A DNA stretch of 64,000 bases from Pseudoalteromonas shioyasakiensis (lineage in GTDB: Bacteria; Pseudomonadota; Gammaproteobacteria; Enterobacterales; Alteromonadaceae): NCBI RefSeq assembly GCF_024518675.1, contig NZ_JANIGL010000008.1, positions 62,001 through 126,000 on the forward strand, given 5' to 3'. Below are positions 38,065 to 46,356 of this stretch, piece by piece (position 1 is the stretch's first letter; every line of letters starts with the position of its first letter). Under the pieces are notes generated by a model. That model was not told the DNA's origin and made no database searches. It saw nothing but the letters and a program-made list of their open reading frames with translations. The position numbers and the translations under genes were made by a program.

Positions 38065-40142
38065 GACGCCTCCAAGCTGGCTTGTGATTCAACAATCAAC
38101 TCTTGACTACCCGGCTTTCTTAAGCCCGATAGTTTGATCAAACCGCTAATATCTACAATCAGCGATACCCGGCCATCACCTAAAATAGTTGCTCCTGAAA
38201 CACCATCTACTTTTTGATAATTTGCTTCTAAGCTTTTAATCACAACCTGCTGCTGCGATAGTAAGTCATCCACTAATAAGCCTACCTTTTGGTTATCACT
38301 TTCAACCACCACTAATAAGGTTTTATCGAGTGTTTCTATGGCATTTTGATGATTAAATATTTTGTATAAACGTAAGATAGGAATGTAATCGTCGCGTAGC
38401 CGCAACACGTCTAGGTCTTTACCTACTCGGCTAACTTTAGTGATATCAATTTGCAGCGATTCCACGATAGAAATTAACGGAATGATATACGTATGTTGTG
38501 CAACTTTGACTAATTGACCATCCAATATTGCCAATGTCAGCGGCAGCCTAATGGTAAAGGTAGAACCAATGCCTGGCGCAGATGACACTTCAACAGAGCC
38601 ATTTAACGATTGAATATTACGCCGAACAACATCCATTCCGACCCCACGTCCAGAAAGGTCACTTACTTCATCCGCGGTAGAGAAACCGGGCATAAAAATG
38701 AGCTCGTTAACTTCATTATCTGATAATTCATCACTCTCATTAATAAGCCCATTTGAAATGGCTTTTTGTTTTATTTTTTGTGTATTTAAGCCTTGGCCAT
38801 CATCCATAATTTCAATGACAATATTGCCTCCTTGGTGAAAGGCATTTAGGGTCACAGTCCCGATAGGGTCTTTGCCTGAGGCAATGCGTTGATCAACGGT
38901 TTCTAAACCATGATCTAAAGAGTTTCTGACCAAATGCACCATAGGATCAGAAATTTTCTCCATGACCGTTTTATCAAGCTCCGTTTGCTCACCAATTAAT
39001 TTCAGCTCGACTTGTTTGTTTAATTTTTGTGATATATCTCTGACTAAACGGGGAAACCGGCTAAACACAAAGCTAATTGGTAACATCCGTATGCGCATGA
39101 CATTTTCTTGTAAATCTCGTGTATTATGAGCGAGCTGAGCTAATCCTTCTTGTAGTGATGTTAAAGTCGCTTCAGTCACTTCTTGCTCTCCTAGCTGACT
39201 GAGCATTGCTTGGGTTATAACCAGCTCACCAACCATATTGATTAATGAATCAACCTTATCGATACCCACTCTAATTGACGTTGACTCTGCAGCAGGTGCT
39301 GGCGTCTTGTTCACAGCATTCGTTTTACTTTTTGCATGCTCAGCCACCACTACTGTTGATGTCTCCGCTGGCGCTATAGCGGGCTCTGCTGCAGTCTCGT
39401 CTGCGGCATCATCGCTTTCATCTGAAAATAACCCGCCGCACATTGTGATGGTTATATCTGCATCGTCTTCTACCCATTCAAATACTTCAGAAATGGCTTT
39501 TTCAGATTTGTCGGTATTTAAGAAAAAACGCCACGACAAAAAGCAATCATCCACACTGATATCAGTTATGTCGGGAATTTCATTATGAAATGCAATAATC
39601 TCTAAATCACCTAACTCGGCTAATTCACTGATCATATACAGCGGTTCGTTACCGGTTTTAAATAAGTGGTGATGCGGTTTAAAGTCTATTTGATAGGTAT
39701 TTACTTCGGCTGCGCTCGAAGTAACGGGGTCAGCTTGAGTTGAGGGGGTATCATCAAGTTCTAAAATTTTCTCAAACTGTTTTTTAAGCTCAGTTGACTC
39801 ACTTAAGTCAGGGGTTTGTTCAGCCTGCAATGAACTTAACATTGCTCTTAAGCAATCCACTGATTTTAGCAATAAATTTACCAATTCAGTGGTTAAAACG
39901 CGCTTGCCCTCACGAACCTCGTCTAGCAGCGTTTCTAATACATGAGTAAACTCAGCTACAGAGTCAAAGCCAAAAGTGCCACTCCCTCCTTTAATTGAAT
40001 GTGCAGCACGAAATATGGTGTTGATTGTTTCTGAATCTTCTTCGCCCGGCACCAAGTTAAGCAGCTCCGCTTCCATGGCATCCAAGCCTTCAAAGCTTTC
40101 TTCAAAGAAAACTTCAAAAAACTGACTTAAATCTATACTCAT
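38061..40142 (-). CDS. cheA: Chemotaxis histidine kinase CheA
   Basis: A 693-residue kinase. HPt domain with phosphorylated His48 (AAHSIKGGSGTFGF); a middle linker and receiver-binding region with an Ala/Glu-rich stretch around residues 245-285; dimerisation domain (about 290-355); ATPase domain with LVRNSLDHGLE, IEIMDDGQGLN and STADEVSDLSGRGVGMDVV; C-terminal CheW-like domain. It phosphorylates CheY and CheB. Fifteen bases downstream of cheY, coupled to cheW. Confidence 0.97.
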   Translation of the reverse strand: MSIDLSQFFEVFFEESFEGLDAMEAELLNLVPGEEDSETINTIFRAAHSIKGGSGTFGFDSVAEFTHVLETLLDEVREGKRVLTTELVNLLLKSVDCLRAMLSSLQAEQTPDLSESTELKKQFEKILELDDTPSTQADPVTSSAAEVNTYQIDFKPHHHLFKTGNEPLYMISELAELGDLEIIAFHNEIPDITDISVDDCFLSWRFFLNTDKSEKAISEVFEWVEDDADITITMCGGLFSDESDDAADETAAEPAIAPAETSTVVVAEHAKSKTNAVNKTPAPAAESTSIRVGIDKVDSLINMVGELVITQAMLSQLGEQEVTEATLTSLQEGLAQLAHNTRDLQENVMRIRMLPISFVFSRFPRLVRDISQKLNKQVELKLIGEQTELDKTVMEKISDPMVHLVRNSLDHGLETVDQRIASGKDPIGTVTLNAFHQGGNIVIEIMDDGQGLNTQKIKQKAISNGLINESDELSDNEVNELIFMPGFSTADEVSDLSGRGVGMDVVRRNIQSLNGSVEVSSAPGIGSTFTIRLPLTLAILDGQLVKVAQHTYIIPLISIVESLQIDITKVSRVGKDLDVLRLRDDYIPILRLYKIFNHQNAIETLDKTLLVVVESDNQKVGLLVDDLLSQQQVVIKSLEANYQKVDGVSGATILGDGRVSLIVDISGLIKLSGLRKPGSQELIVESQASLEAS

Positions 40143-40157
40143 GCCCCGCTCCCTAAA

Positions 40158-40520
40158 TTAGCGAATCACTTTTTTTAAAACCGCTAATAACTGCTCAGGA
40201 TTAAAAGGTTTTACAATCCAGCCCGTTGCCCCCGCGGCTTTACCTTCTACTTTTTTGTCCATGCCCGACTCTGTAGTCAGCATTAATAAGGGAGTAAACT
40301 TATAATTAGGTAACGTGCGCAGCTCTCTAATTAAGGTAATACCATCCATAACAGGCATATTTACATCCGAGATCACAGCGTCAAACCCTTGTTGCTTAGC
40401 TATATTCAGCGCCTCACTGCCATCCTTTGCTTCAGTTACATCAAAGCCCGCTTTTTTTAACGTAAAGCCCACCATTTGACGCATCGACGCAGAATCATCC
40501 ACAGCTAAAATTCTTTTCAT
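40158..40520 (-). CDS. cheY: Chemotaxis response regulator CheY
   Basis: A 120-residue single receiver domain with Asp8-Asp9, phospho-acceptor Asp52 (ISDVNMPVMDG), Thr in LTTESG and Lys in WIVKPFNPEQ. It resembles the CheY proteins that are paired with a STAS protein in operon-type systems rather than the flagellar-switch CheY; whether it acts on the motor is unknown. No cheZ phosphatase is present in the window. Confidence 0.94.
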   Translation of the reverse strand: MKRILAVDDSASMRQMVGFTLKKAGFDVTEAKDGSEALNIAKQQGFDAVISDVNMPVMDGITLIRELRTLPNYKFTPLLMLTTESGMDKKVEGKAAGATGWIVKPFNPEQLLAVLKKVIR

Positions 40521-40529
40521 ATAAACCTC

Positions 40530-40802
40530 TTAACTTGCATTATCGAGTATTAAATATTCATTTAAACCTAATTGATTGATGGCATTGTTTAGTGGCTCAC
40601 TTTGCCCAATCCAAATTATTTTGTGGTGAACTGAAAGTAAATGCTTCTGTAATGCACACAATAATTGAATAGAAGCGGTATCAGCACGCGATACCTCACT
40701 AATGTCTATACAAACATCATCATTCGTACTGAGTTCATTTAATAAATCTTGATGTAAGGATTCAATTTTAGTGATCGCCAACTCTTCAGGAAGCTTTAAC
40801 AT
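40530..40802 (-). CDS. STAS-domain protein at the head of the chemotaxis operon
   Basis: A 90-residue single STAS (anti-sigma-factor-antagonist-like) domain. The conserved loop is DISEVSRADTASIQLLCA, where the family usually has a phosphorylatable Ser/Thr after Asp; a Thr and a Ser are present. It lies nine bases before cheY and is the first gene of the operon. Such proteins occur in similar operons of marine gammaproteobacteria; the role there is not established to my knowledge. A kinase or phosphatase partner is not visible here. Confidence 0.85.
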   Translation of the reverse strand: MLKLPEELAITKIESLHQDLLNELSTNDDVCIDISEVSRADTASIQLLCALQKHLLSVHHKIIWIGQSEPLNNAINQLGLNEYLILDNAS

Positions 40803-40910
40803 AAACTAATCACTTTCGTAATTACCTAATTCATAACAAAAGCTTAGACCGAGTTGTAGAAAATGCCATATATGCATTAAAAAAAGAGGAAATTTGTTTG
40901 CGGAAAACAA

Positions 40911-40933
40911 AAAAGGAGCACAATGCTCCTTTT
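40911..40933 (-). terminator. Terminator of the cytochrome oxidase locus
   Basis: Ten-base stem AAAAGGAGCA / TGCTCCTTTT with a three-base loop, followed on the minus strand by a six-T run. It lies just after the SCO gene, separating it from the chemotaxis operon. Confidence 0.88.
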
Positions 40934-40941
40934 ATTGTGGA

Positions 40942-41568
40942 TTATTTATAAAAGTCTGCTACCTGTTTAAACTCTTTGATTAATTGTTTTGCATTAATTA
41001 AGGGAACACTGCCTTGTTTAAACTCAGGTTTAAATATTGCCCTCACAGCCCCACGTGAATCAACCATAGCAACAGACGCACTGTGATCAACAGCGTACTC
41101 TTGTTCATCACTGTCACTAATGGCATAAATTAATCCAAGCTCACGCACCAATGGAAATAAGTCTTTATGCTCACCTGACACTGCTAAAAAATCTGGGTTA
41201 AAATAATCAATATAGGCTTTACGTTTATCGGCTGTATCACGTTTAGGATCCACTGATAAAAACCAAATTTGTAATGGGTATTGCTCATTTAACGCTTTAT
41301 GTACGGCGTTTAATTTTGCTAGCGTTAATGGGCAAATATCAGGGCAGCTGGTATAGCCTAAAAACACCAAATTCCATTGTTCAAGAAATGTAGCTTTAGT
41401 CACTTTTTTATTATCTTGATCCTCTAACGTAAAATCACTCAGAGGCTTAGCTTGCTCATACACTAACGCTTCTACATCAGGTTTCGTCGCATCACTGCAT
41501 GATGCCAATAGCATCACGCTTATTAGCATAAAAAAACGCTTGCTAAGTGCCACAGTTAAAAACTTCAT
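40942..41568 (-). CDS. SCO1/SenC-family copper chaperone lipoprotein
   Basis: A 208-residue protein with a signal peptide ending in a lipobox (MLLASC), so membrane-anchored, and a thioredoxin-like domain with the copper-binding CPDIC pair (GYTSCPDICPLTL) and the distal His in YAVDHSASVAM. SCO proteins deliver copper to the CuA site of subunit II. The ATG at 41568 overlaps the ctaB stop by four bases (a longer frame starts at 41580). Last gene of the aa3 oxidase locus. Confidence 0.92.
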   Translation of the reverse strand: MKFLTVALSKRFFMLISVMLLASCSDATKPDVEALVYEQAKPLSDFTLEDQDNKKVTKATFLEQWNLVFLGYTSCPDICPLTLAKLNAVHKALNEQYPLQIWFLSVDPKRDTADKRKAYIDYFNPDFLAVSGEHKDLFPLVRELGLIYAISDSDEQEYAVDHSASVAMVDSRGAVRAIFKPEFKQGSVPLINAKQLIKEFKQVADFYK

Positions 41569-42473
41569 ATAACCAGCCATTTATCTATAAATAAGGCGAC
41601 GAAGAGTATCATCAAATGAATAATTGAAAAACGAAATAAATCCATGGCAGTATCATCTTTCGGCGCTACTTTTAGCTTAATCGCTTTGTAAATAAACATT
41701 GTATTTAATAGTGTAGCAGCGAGTAAATAAATTAGCCCTGACATACCAATTAAATAAGGTAATACACACACCAAAGCAAGTAACACAGAGTATGCAATGA
41801 CACATGTTTTGCAAAAGTCGATACCATGTGTCACTGGTAACATCGGAATTTTAGCTCGCTCATAATCACTTTTTCGGGCAATAGCTAATGCCCAAAAATG
41901 CGGTGGTGTCCAAGTAAATATGATCATTACTAATAGCCAAGGTGCAGCGGCCATTTGCCCGGTTTCAGATACCCAGCCCAGTAAGGGTGGCATCGCTCCA
42001 GCAAGCCCGCCAATGACAATATTTTGCGGTGTAGCACGCTTTAAAAATGAAGTATAAATAAATGCATAACCCACTAAAGCAAATAAAGTGAGAATTGCTG
42101 TAAGCGTGTTAGCCCAAATGACCAACATAGTAAAACCACTTACGCCAATAACACTGGCAAAACTTAATGCATGAAATTTAGATAAACGCCCTTTTGCTAC
42201 CGGTCTGTGCCTTGTACGAGCCATTTTACTGTCAATTTCACTATCAACCACATGATTGATTACCGCCGCGGCTGCCGACAACAAGCCAATACCTAAGAGG
42301 CTTATAAACTGCACTCCAATACCACGGCCAACATCAGGGGCTAATGCTAATCCGACCCAAGCGGTTAACACCAACATAGCGACTACTTTAAATTTACTAA
42401 TAGCTAAATAATCTTTAAATAGCTCAGTTAGTTGGCGAGGTGCATCTTTAGTTATTGTTAATAAATGTGCCAT
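41565..42473 (-). CDS. ctaB: Protoheme IX farnesyltransferase (heme O synthase)
   Basis: A 302-residue integral membrane prenyltransferase that adds a farnesyl group to heme b to make heme O, the precursor of heme A. The two polyprenyl-binding motifs are visible: NHVVDSEIDSKMARTRHRPV and RKSDYERAKIPMLPV. Several hydrophobic segments. It follows ctaA by nine bases and belongs with it in heme A synthesis. Also known as cyoE. Confidence 0.96.
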   Translation of the reverse strand: MAHLLTITKDAPRQLTELFKDYLAISKFKVVAMLVLTAWVGLALAPDVGRGIGVQFISLLGIGLLSAAAAVINHVVDSEIDSKMARTRHRPVAKGRLSKFHALSFASVIGVSGFTMLVIWANTLTAILTLFALVGYAFIYTSFLKRATPQNIVIGGLAGAMPPLLGWVSETGQMAAAPWLLVMIIFTWTPPHFWALAIARKSDYERAKIPMLPVTHGIDFCKTCVIAYSVLLALVCVLPYLIGMSGLIYLLAATLLNTMFIYKAIKLKVAPKDDTAMDLFRFSIIHLMILFVALFIDKWLVI

Positions 42474-42482
42474 AACAGCCTC

Positions 42483-43472
42483 CTAGGTACGGGCTTTTAG
42501 ATAAAAACATAAACGAACAAGGGTAATTAACAGTATGGCTGCCATTAAATTATGTGCCAGTGCAATACCCAGAGGAAAGTGCCAATGTACAACTGCCAAA
42601 CCAAGCGCGATTTGACAAAATAAAGCGACCAGTACGGATGCGCAGCAATGTTTAATTTTAGCCGAAACTGCCCGACTATAAATACGCCACATAATCAGCG
42701 CCAACACAACGCAGGTCACAAGCGCCCACATCCGATGCAGTAAGTGAATTGACATTCTAGCTTGTTGCGATAACACGCCATATTCATAGGTACTGTGTTC
42801 CAAGGGTAACTGGAATACACTGCTGAAAGAAAATGGCTGACCATAACTGCAAAGCGGTAAACCATTGCAATGTGGCGCAGCATAATTAGCGGCAAGCCAA
42901 CCCCCTAATGCGATTTGTAATATCAAAACCACTAGAGCAACTAAACTTAGTTTAAACTGATCCCTCGCAGGTGCATCACCACCCGGAATGGGTTTTGCTG
43001 TTAAGCGCAAATAAAGTAGCGCCACCAGTGATAAAATACTAAAACCGCCGAGCAAGTGCCCCATAACAATTAACGGTTGTAAGTTCATCGTCACCGTCCA
43101 CATTCCCAAAGCAGCCTGAAACACCACCAGCACTAATAACAATAACGGCAATTTTATAGGCATCGTTGGCTGTTTGCGCTTCACAAATGCCACTATGAAC
43201 AGCGCTAAAATTAGTAATCCTAAGGTGCCAGCAAAGTAGCGATGAATCATTTCCTTCCACGCTTTTGCCGTTTCAAACATCATGTCAGGGTAAGTTTGCT
43301 CCACCAAAGCCAGATCAGCCTCATGCTTTGGTACAGTTAGAAAACCATAACAGCCAGGCCAATCTGGGCAACCTAACCCGGCATCACTTAAACGGGTATA
43401 CGCGCCCAACCCCACTACTAAAATTGATAAAAAGAAGGTTGCTATCACTAAATATTTATAATTTTTATACAT
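42483..43472 (-). CDS. ctaA: Heme A synthase CtaA
   Basis: A 329-residue membrane protein that oxidises the heme O methyl group to a formyl group, giving heme A. Eight hydrophobic segments in two halves. Conserved motifs include TRLSDAGLGCPDWPGCYG near the N-terminus, EMIHRYFAGTLG, MGHLLGG, HLLHRMWALVTC and AHNLMAAILL, with the heme-ligating histidines present. Positioned between the CxxxC protein and ctaB. Confidence 0.95.
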   Translation of the reverse strand: MYKNYKYLVIATFFLSILVVGLGAYTRLSDAGLGCPDWPGCYGFLTVPKHEADLALVEQTYPDMMFETAKAWKEMIHRYFAGTLGLLILALFIVAFVKRKQPTMPIKLPLLLLVLVVFQAALGMWTVTMNLQPLIVMGHLLGGFSILSLVALLYLRLTAKPIPGGDAPARDQFKLSLVALVVLILQIALGGWLAANYAAPHCNGLPLCSYGQPFSFSSVFQLPLEHSTYEYGVLSQQARMSIHLLHRMWALVTCVVLALIMWRIYSRAVSAKIKHCCASVLVALFCQIALGLAVVHWHFPLGIALAHNLMAAILLITLVRLCFYLKART

Positions 43473-43492
43473 AATCAGCCCCTAAGATCACG

Positions 43493-43987
43493 TTAACTTG
43501 AGCGAGAGTAGTTCAGTAGCTTTTTTAAATCTTTTAATAACCCTTTTTGTACCAGTCGGTTTTGTTGCGGCTCTTGCTGATAGGGATACTGCAAAACCAC
43601 TAACCCCATATGATCAATTAAATATAAACTAGCTGGCTCTAGCTCATCTGAGCCAGCTATTTGCCGCCATGTTGACGTTGGTTTTTGCGCCGAGCCTAAA
43701 ATAACCATATCGACTTTGCCTTGGTTTTTACCAAGGGCTACATACAAGTTATCAAGTGCTTGTAACTGTTGTGCACACGCATCCTGACATTGTTGCGGAT
43801 GATTTAAAGCGATGGTCCACTGTTTGTGCTCTGAGTTTTGCCAGTTCTTTAATTTTATTTCTGTTGTTAAAAACTCACCATTATTGGTCGAGGCTGAAGG
43901 TATCCAATCTAGCTTTAACGCAAGATAAGCCAAAATTAAAGGCACTAAACAACAGCCAATAAAAACAATCATAGGTTTATTTTTCAT
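43493..43987 (-). CDS. Membrane-anchored protein with CxxxC motif, SCO-like
   Basis: A 164-residue protein with one N-terminal membrane helix and a periplasmic part. CQDACAQQL (a CxxxC pair) is followed by a leucine-patterned helix, much as the SCO motif CPDICPLTL is. A later segment SLYLIDHMGLVVLQYPY matches the end of a thioredoxin-type fold. Position between SURF1 and ctaA suggests a role in copper or redox handling during oxidase assembly. No overall family name recognised. Its start overlaps the SURF1 stop by 11 bases; a longer frame to 44029 is less likely. Confidence 0.75.
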   Translation of the reverse strand: MKNKPMIVFIGCCLVPLILAYLALKLDWIPSASTNNGEFLTTEIKLKNWQNSEHKQWTIALNHPQQCQDACAQQLQALDNLYVALGKNQGKVDMVILGSAQKPTSTWRQIAGSDELEPASLYLIDHMGLVVLQYPYQQEPQQNRLVQKGLLKDLKKLLNYSRSS

Positions 43988-44726
43988 CTTGATTCCTTCT
44001 TTTGTTGGCAAACATTGCAACCACCACACAAGACAGGCCTATTAATACCCACTGTACGGCATAGCCATAATGCTTTTGCGGACTCATTACCACCGCTTGA
44101 TAATGCGGTACCCCGAGCTCATCTCCAGTACCTTGGCGGTAACCGATAAAATCAACTATAGGCTGTCGGCTTTGCTGGCTGAATAACTCTAAGTCGATAG
44201 TTTGTACCCGCTTAGGCCAGGTGTTATTTTGTTTAGAATCTGCCGGATTATCTAATGTAAAGCCACTAAGCTGGCCTTGTTTTAGCTGCACCTTAAATTC
44301 AATAGGTTCTAAAGGTAAGGTAATTAGTGGTAGCTGATTACGAGAGGCAGGGGCTTTAACCCAGCCCAAATTAACAAGCACGGCTTGATTGCTAGCTAAA
44401 GGCTGCACCAGTACCAATACGTCATAGCCCACTTGCCCTTGATAAACTTGGTTATCGAGCAGCCAATACACATCATTATTAACAATGCCAGTTATCGTTG
44501 CTTGTATGCCTGTTTTATTCCAATCACGAGGAAGTGCTAATACTTGTGACCACGGCATTACGCCCTGTGATTGCACCTGAGCGATATGCAAAAGTTGCTG
44601 TGCCTTAGCCTCTCCCCGCTGCAGCTGCCAATAGCCTAAGCGTAAACACACCAACAACACAATTAGCACCACGCAAATGATGAAAATTGAGCTAAGCTTT
44701 TGTTTACGCCATAAAATTAGCTGCAT
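43977..44726 (-). CDS. SURF1-family cytochrome oxidase assembly protein
   Basis: A 249-residue protein with an N-terminal and a C-terminal membrane helix (about residues 17-33 and 222-240) around a periplasmic domain; family motifs are LRLGYWQLQRGEAK, VLVNLGWVKAP and the C-terminal HYGYAVQWVLIGLSC. SURF1 helps insert heme A into subunit I. Its start is 13 bases from the divergent GTG of the DUF2909-like gene. Confidence 0.92.
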   Translation of the reverse strand: MQLILWRKQKLSSIFIICVVLIVLLVCLRLGYWQLQRGEAKAQQLLHIAQVQSQGVMPWSQVLALPRDWNKTGIQATITGIVNNDVYWLLDNQVYQGQVGYDVLVLVQPLASNQAVLVNLGWVKAPASRNQLPLITLPLEPIEFKVQLKQGQLSGFTLDNPADSKQNNTWPKRVQTIDLELFSQQSRQPIVDFIGYRQGTGDELGVPHYQAVVMSPQKHYGYAVQWVLIGLSCVVVAMFANKRRNQDEK

Positions 44727-44739
44727 AAAGGTGAATCCA

Positions 44740-45042
44740 GTGATTATTAAAATTATTATCGTACTGTTGTTATTGTTTATACTTTTTAACTTATTCAGAG
44801 CCTTATTTATTATGGTATCGGGGCGCGATAATAGGCGGCCAATGTCACATTATTTAGGCCGCCGCGTGTTATTTTCAGTGGTTGTACTCATTGTTGTTAT
44901 TGCCGCACTAAAACTCGGTTACATCTACCCAAATGCCAACCCTACAACACATATACAAACACAAATAAACACAGCCAAACCACATCAACAAAGTGCCAAT
45001 ACCAAGCCGCAGCTTGAAAAGCAAAATGTTTATCTGGACTAA
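44740..45042 (+). CDS. DUF2909-like twin-transmembrane protein
   Basis: A 100-residue protein with two membrane helices separated by VSGRDNRRPMSHYLGRRVLF, the pattern of DUF2909 proteins found by cytochrome oxidase loci. It is on the opposite strand to all neighbours. GTG at 44740 with AAAGG eight bases upstream is the best start. The usual protein ends soon after the second helix (near IYPNANPT); here about 33 further codons are antisense to the end of coxC, giving a 101-base overlap. Role presumed in oxidase assembly, unproven. Confidence 0.78.
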   Translation: MIIKIIIVLLLLFILFNLFRALFIMVSGRDNRRPMSHYLGRRVLFSVVVLIVVIAALKLGYIYPNANPTTHIQTQINTAKPHQQSANTKPQLEKQNVYLD

Positions 45043-45817
45043 AGTGACCTTTTAAGATTCTAAAGAATACAACTAATAAAATAATTGTACCCAAAGTCAC
45101 ATGCATACCGTGAAACCCAGTCAGCAAGAAAAACGTATTACCGTATACACCGGCGTCTAAGGTAAGACCTAAGTCATTGTAGGCATGAATGTACTCTTCA
45201 ACTTGCAGCCCTAAAAAAACAATGCCAAGTAAAATGGTTAACCCTAAAAAGGCTTTAAGTGGGCCGCGCTTATTATTCTCCATCGCGACATGGGCAAAGT
45301 GTAGAGTCACTGATGAAATCAGCAGAATCACGGTATTTATTAATGGTAAACCTTGCCAGCCCATTGCTTGTGTTGTGCCACCACCTGGAGTTGTAACTAA
45401 TGGCCACATAGCTTCGAATGTTGGCCATAACACTTCGTTGGTCATGGCGTTATTGCCAGCGCCTCCTAGCCAAGGTACTGAGATCATTCGCGCGTAAAAT
45501 AAAGCACCAAAGAAGGCCATAAAAAACATCACTTCAGAGAAAATAAACCAGCTCATACCTTGGCGAAAGGAGCGATCCATTTGCGCTGAATACAAACCTT
45601 GGTGCGACTCATCTATTACATTTTTAAACCAACTAAATAACATATAGAGCAAAATAGCGATGCCACCATAAAGTATATATTGGCCAGAGCCGCCTTCTGA
45701 GTTTACTTGCATCACAGTCAGTGCTGCGCCTACAGCGATTAAAAATAACGCCACAGCGCCTACAATAGGCCACGGGCTTTGCGCGGGTACATAGTATTTA
45801 TCGTAATTTTGATTCAT
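44942..45817 (-). CDS. coxC: Cytochrome c oxidase subunit III
   Basis: A 291-residue membrane protein with about seven helices. Family motifs include YYVPAQSPWPIVGAVALF at the start, MSWFIFSEVMFFMAFFGALF, TGFHGMHVTLG and AAWYWHFVDVVWL. It is a core subunit of the aa3 oxidase that supports proton uptake. About 840 bases separate it from SURF1 if the reverse-strand gene is counted between; its stop region is antisense to the DUF2909-like gene. Also called ctaE. Confidence 0.96.
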   Translation of the reverse strand: MNQNYDKYYVPAQSPWPIVGAVALFLIAVGAALTVMQVNSEGGSGQYILYGGIAILLYMLFSWFKNVIDESHQGLYSAQMDRSFRQGMSWFIFSEVMFFMAFFGALFYARMISVPWLGGAGNNAMTNEVLWPTFEAMWPLVTTPGGGTTQAMGWQGLPLINTVILLISSVTLHFAHVAMENNKRGPLKAFLGLTILLGIVFLGLQVEEYIHAYNDLGLTLDAGVYGNTFFLLTGFHGMHVTLGTIILLVVFFRILKGHFSPDKHFAFQAAAWYWHFVDVVWLCLFVFVYVL

Positions 45818-45828
45818 TTCACTTGCTC

Positions 45829-46356
45829 CTAATTACTAGCCACTAACTGGCTACTAATATCAAACACCGTATATGACAAAGTAAGCTCTTCCACATCATC
45901 AGGCAGCTCGGTATCAACATAAAAAAGTAATTTAAACTCCACTTCTTCACCGGCTTTCAATGGCTGTTGATCAAAACAAAAGCAGGCCATTTTATGTAAG
46001 TACTTTGCCGCTTTGCCTGGCGACACCGAAGGCACTGCTTGCATAACTTTGTCTTCATTACTGAGGTTTTTTGCCTTAAACAATACTTCACGCATCGCAC
46101 CTGGCTTTACGAGCACACTATATTCATCAGATAAAACTTCAAATGGCGCACCACTTTGCGCGTGAGTGGTAAAACTCACATCAACTTCTCGTGATTCAAC
46201 AACTTGTGTGCTTTGCTTTGCTTGCTCAAGAGAAGGCTTGCCATTTAGCCCAGTGATATCGCAAAAAACATCGTATAAAGGCACCAAAGCAAACGCGAAG
46301 GCAAACATGCCAAGGCATATTAAAACTAAGCGCTTGAGCAAAGGTGCATGGTTCAT
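45829..46356 (-). CDS. ctaG: Cytochrome c oxidase assembly protein CtaG (Cox11)
   Basis: A 175-residue copper chaperone that supplies CuB of subunit I. One N-terminal helix (LICLGMFAFAFALVPLYDVF) anchors it; the periplasmic domain carries the copper-binding CFCF motif (MACFCFDQQPL) and a family-typical VFCDITGLNG. Start overlaps the coxA stop by one base (TAATG), typical coupling. Confidence 0.95.
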   Translation of the reverse strand: MNHAPLLKRLVLICLGMFAFAFALVPLYDVFCDITGLNGKPSLEQAKQSTQVVESREVDVSFTTHAQSGAPFEVLSDEYSVLVKPGAMREVLFKAKNLSNEDKVMQAVPSVSPGKAAKYLHKMACFCFDQQPLKAGEEVEFKLLFYVDTELPDDVEELTLSYTVFDISSQLVASN

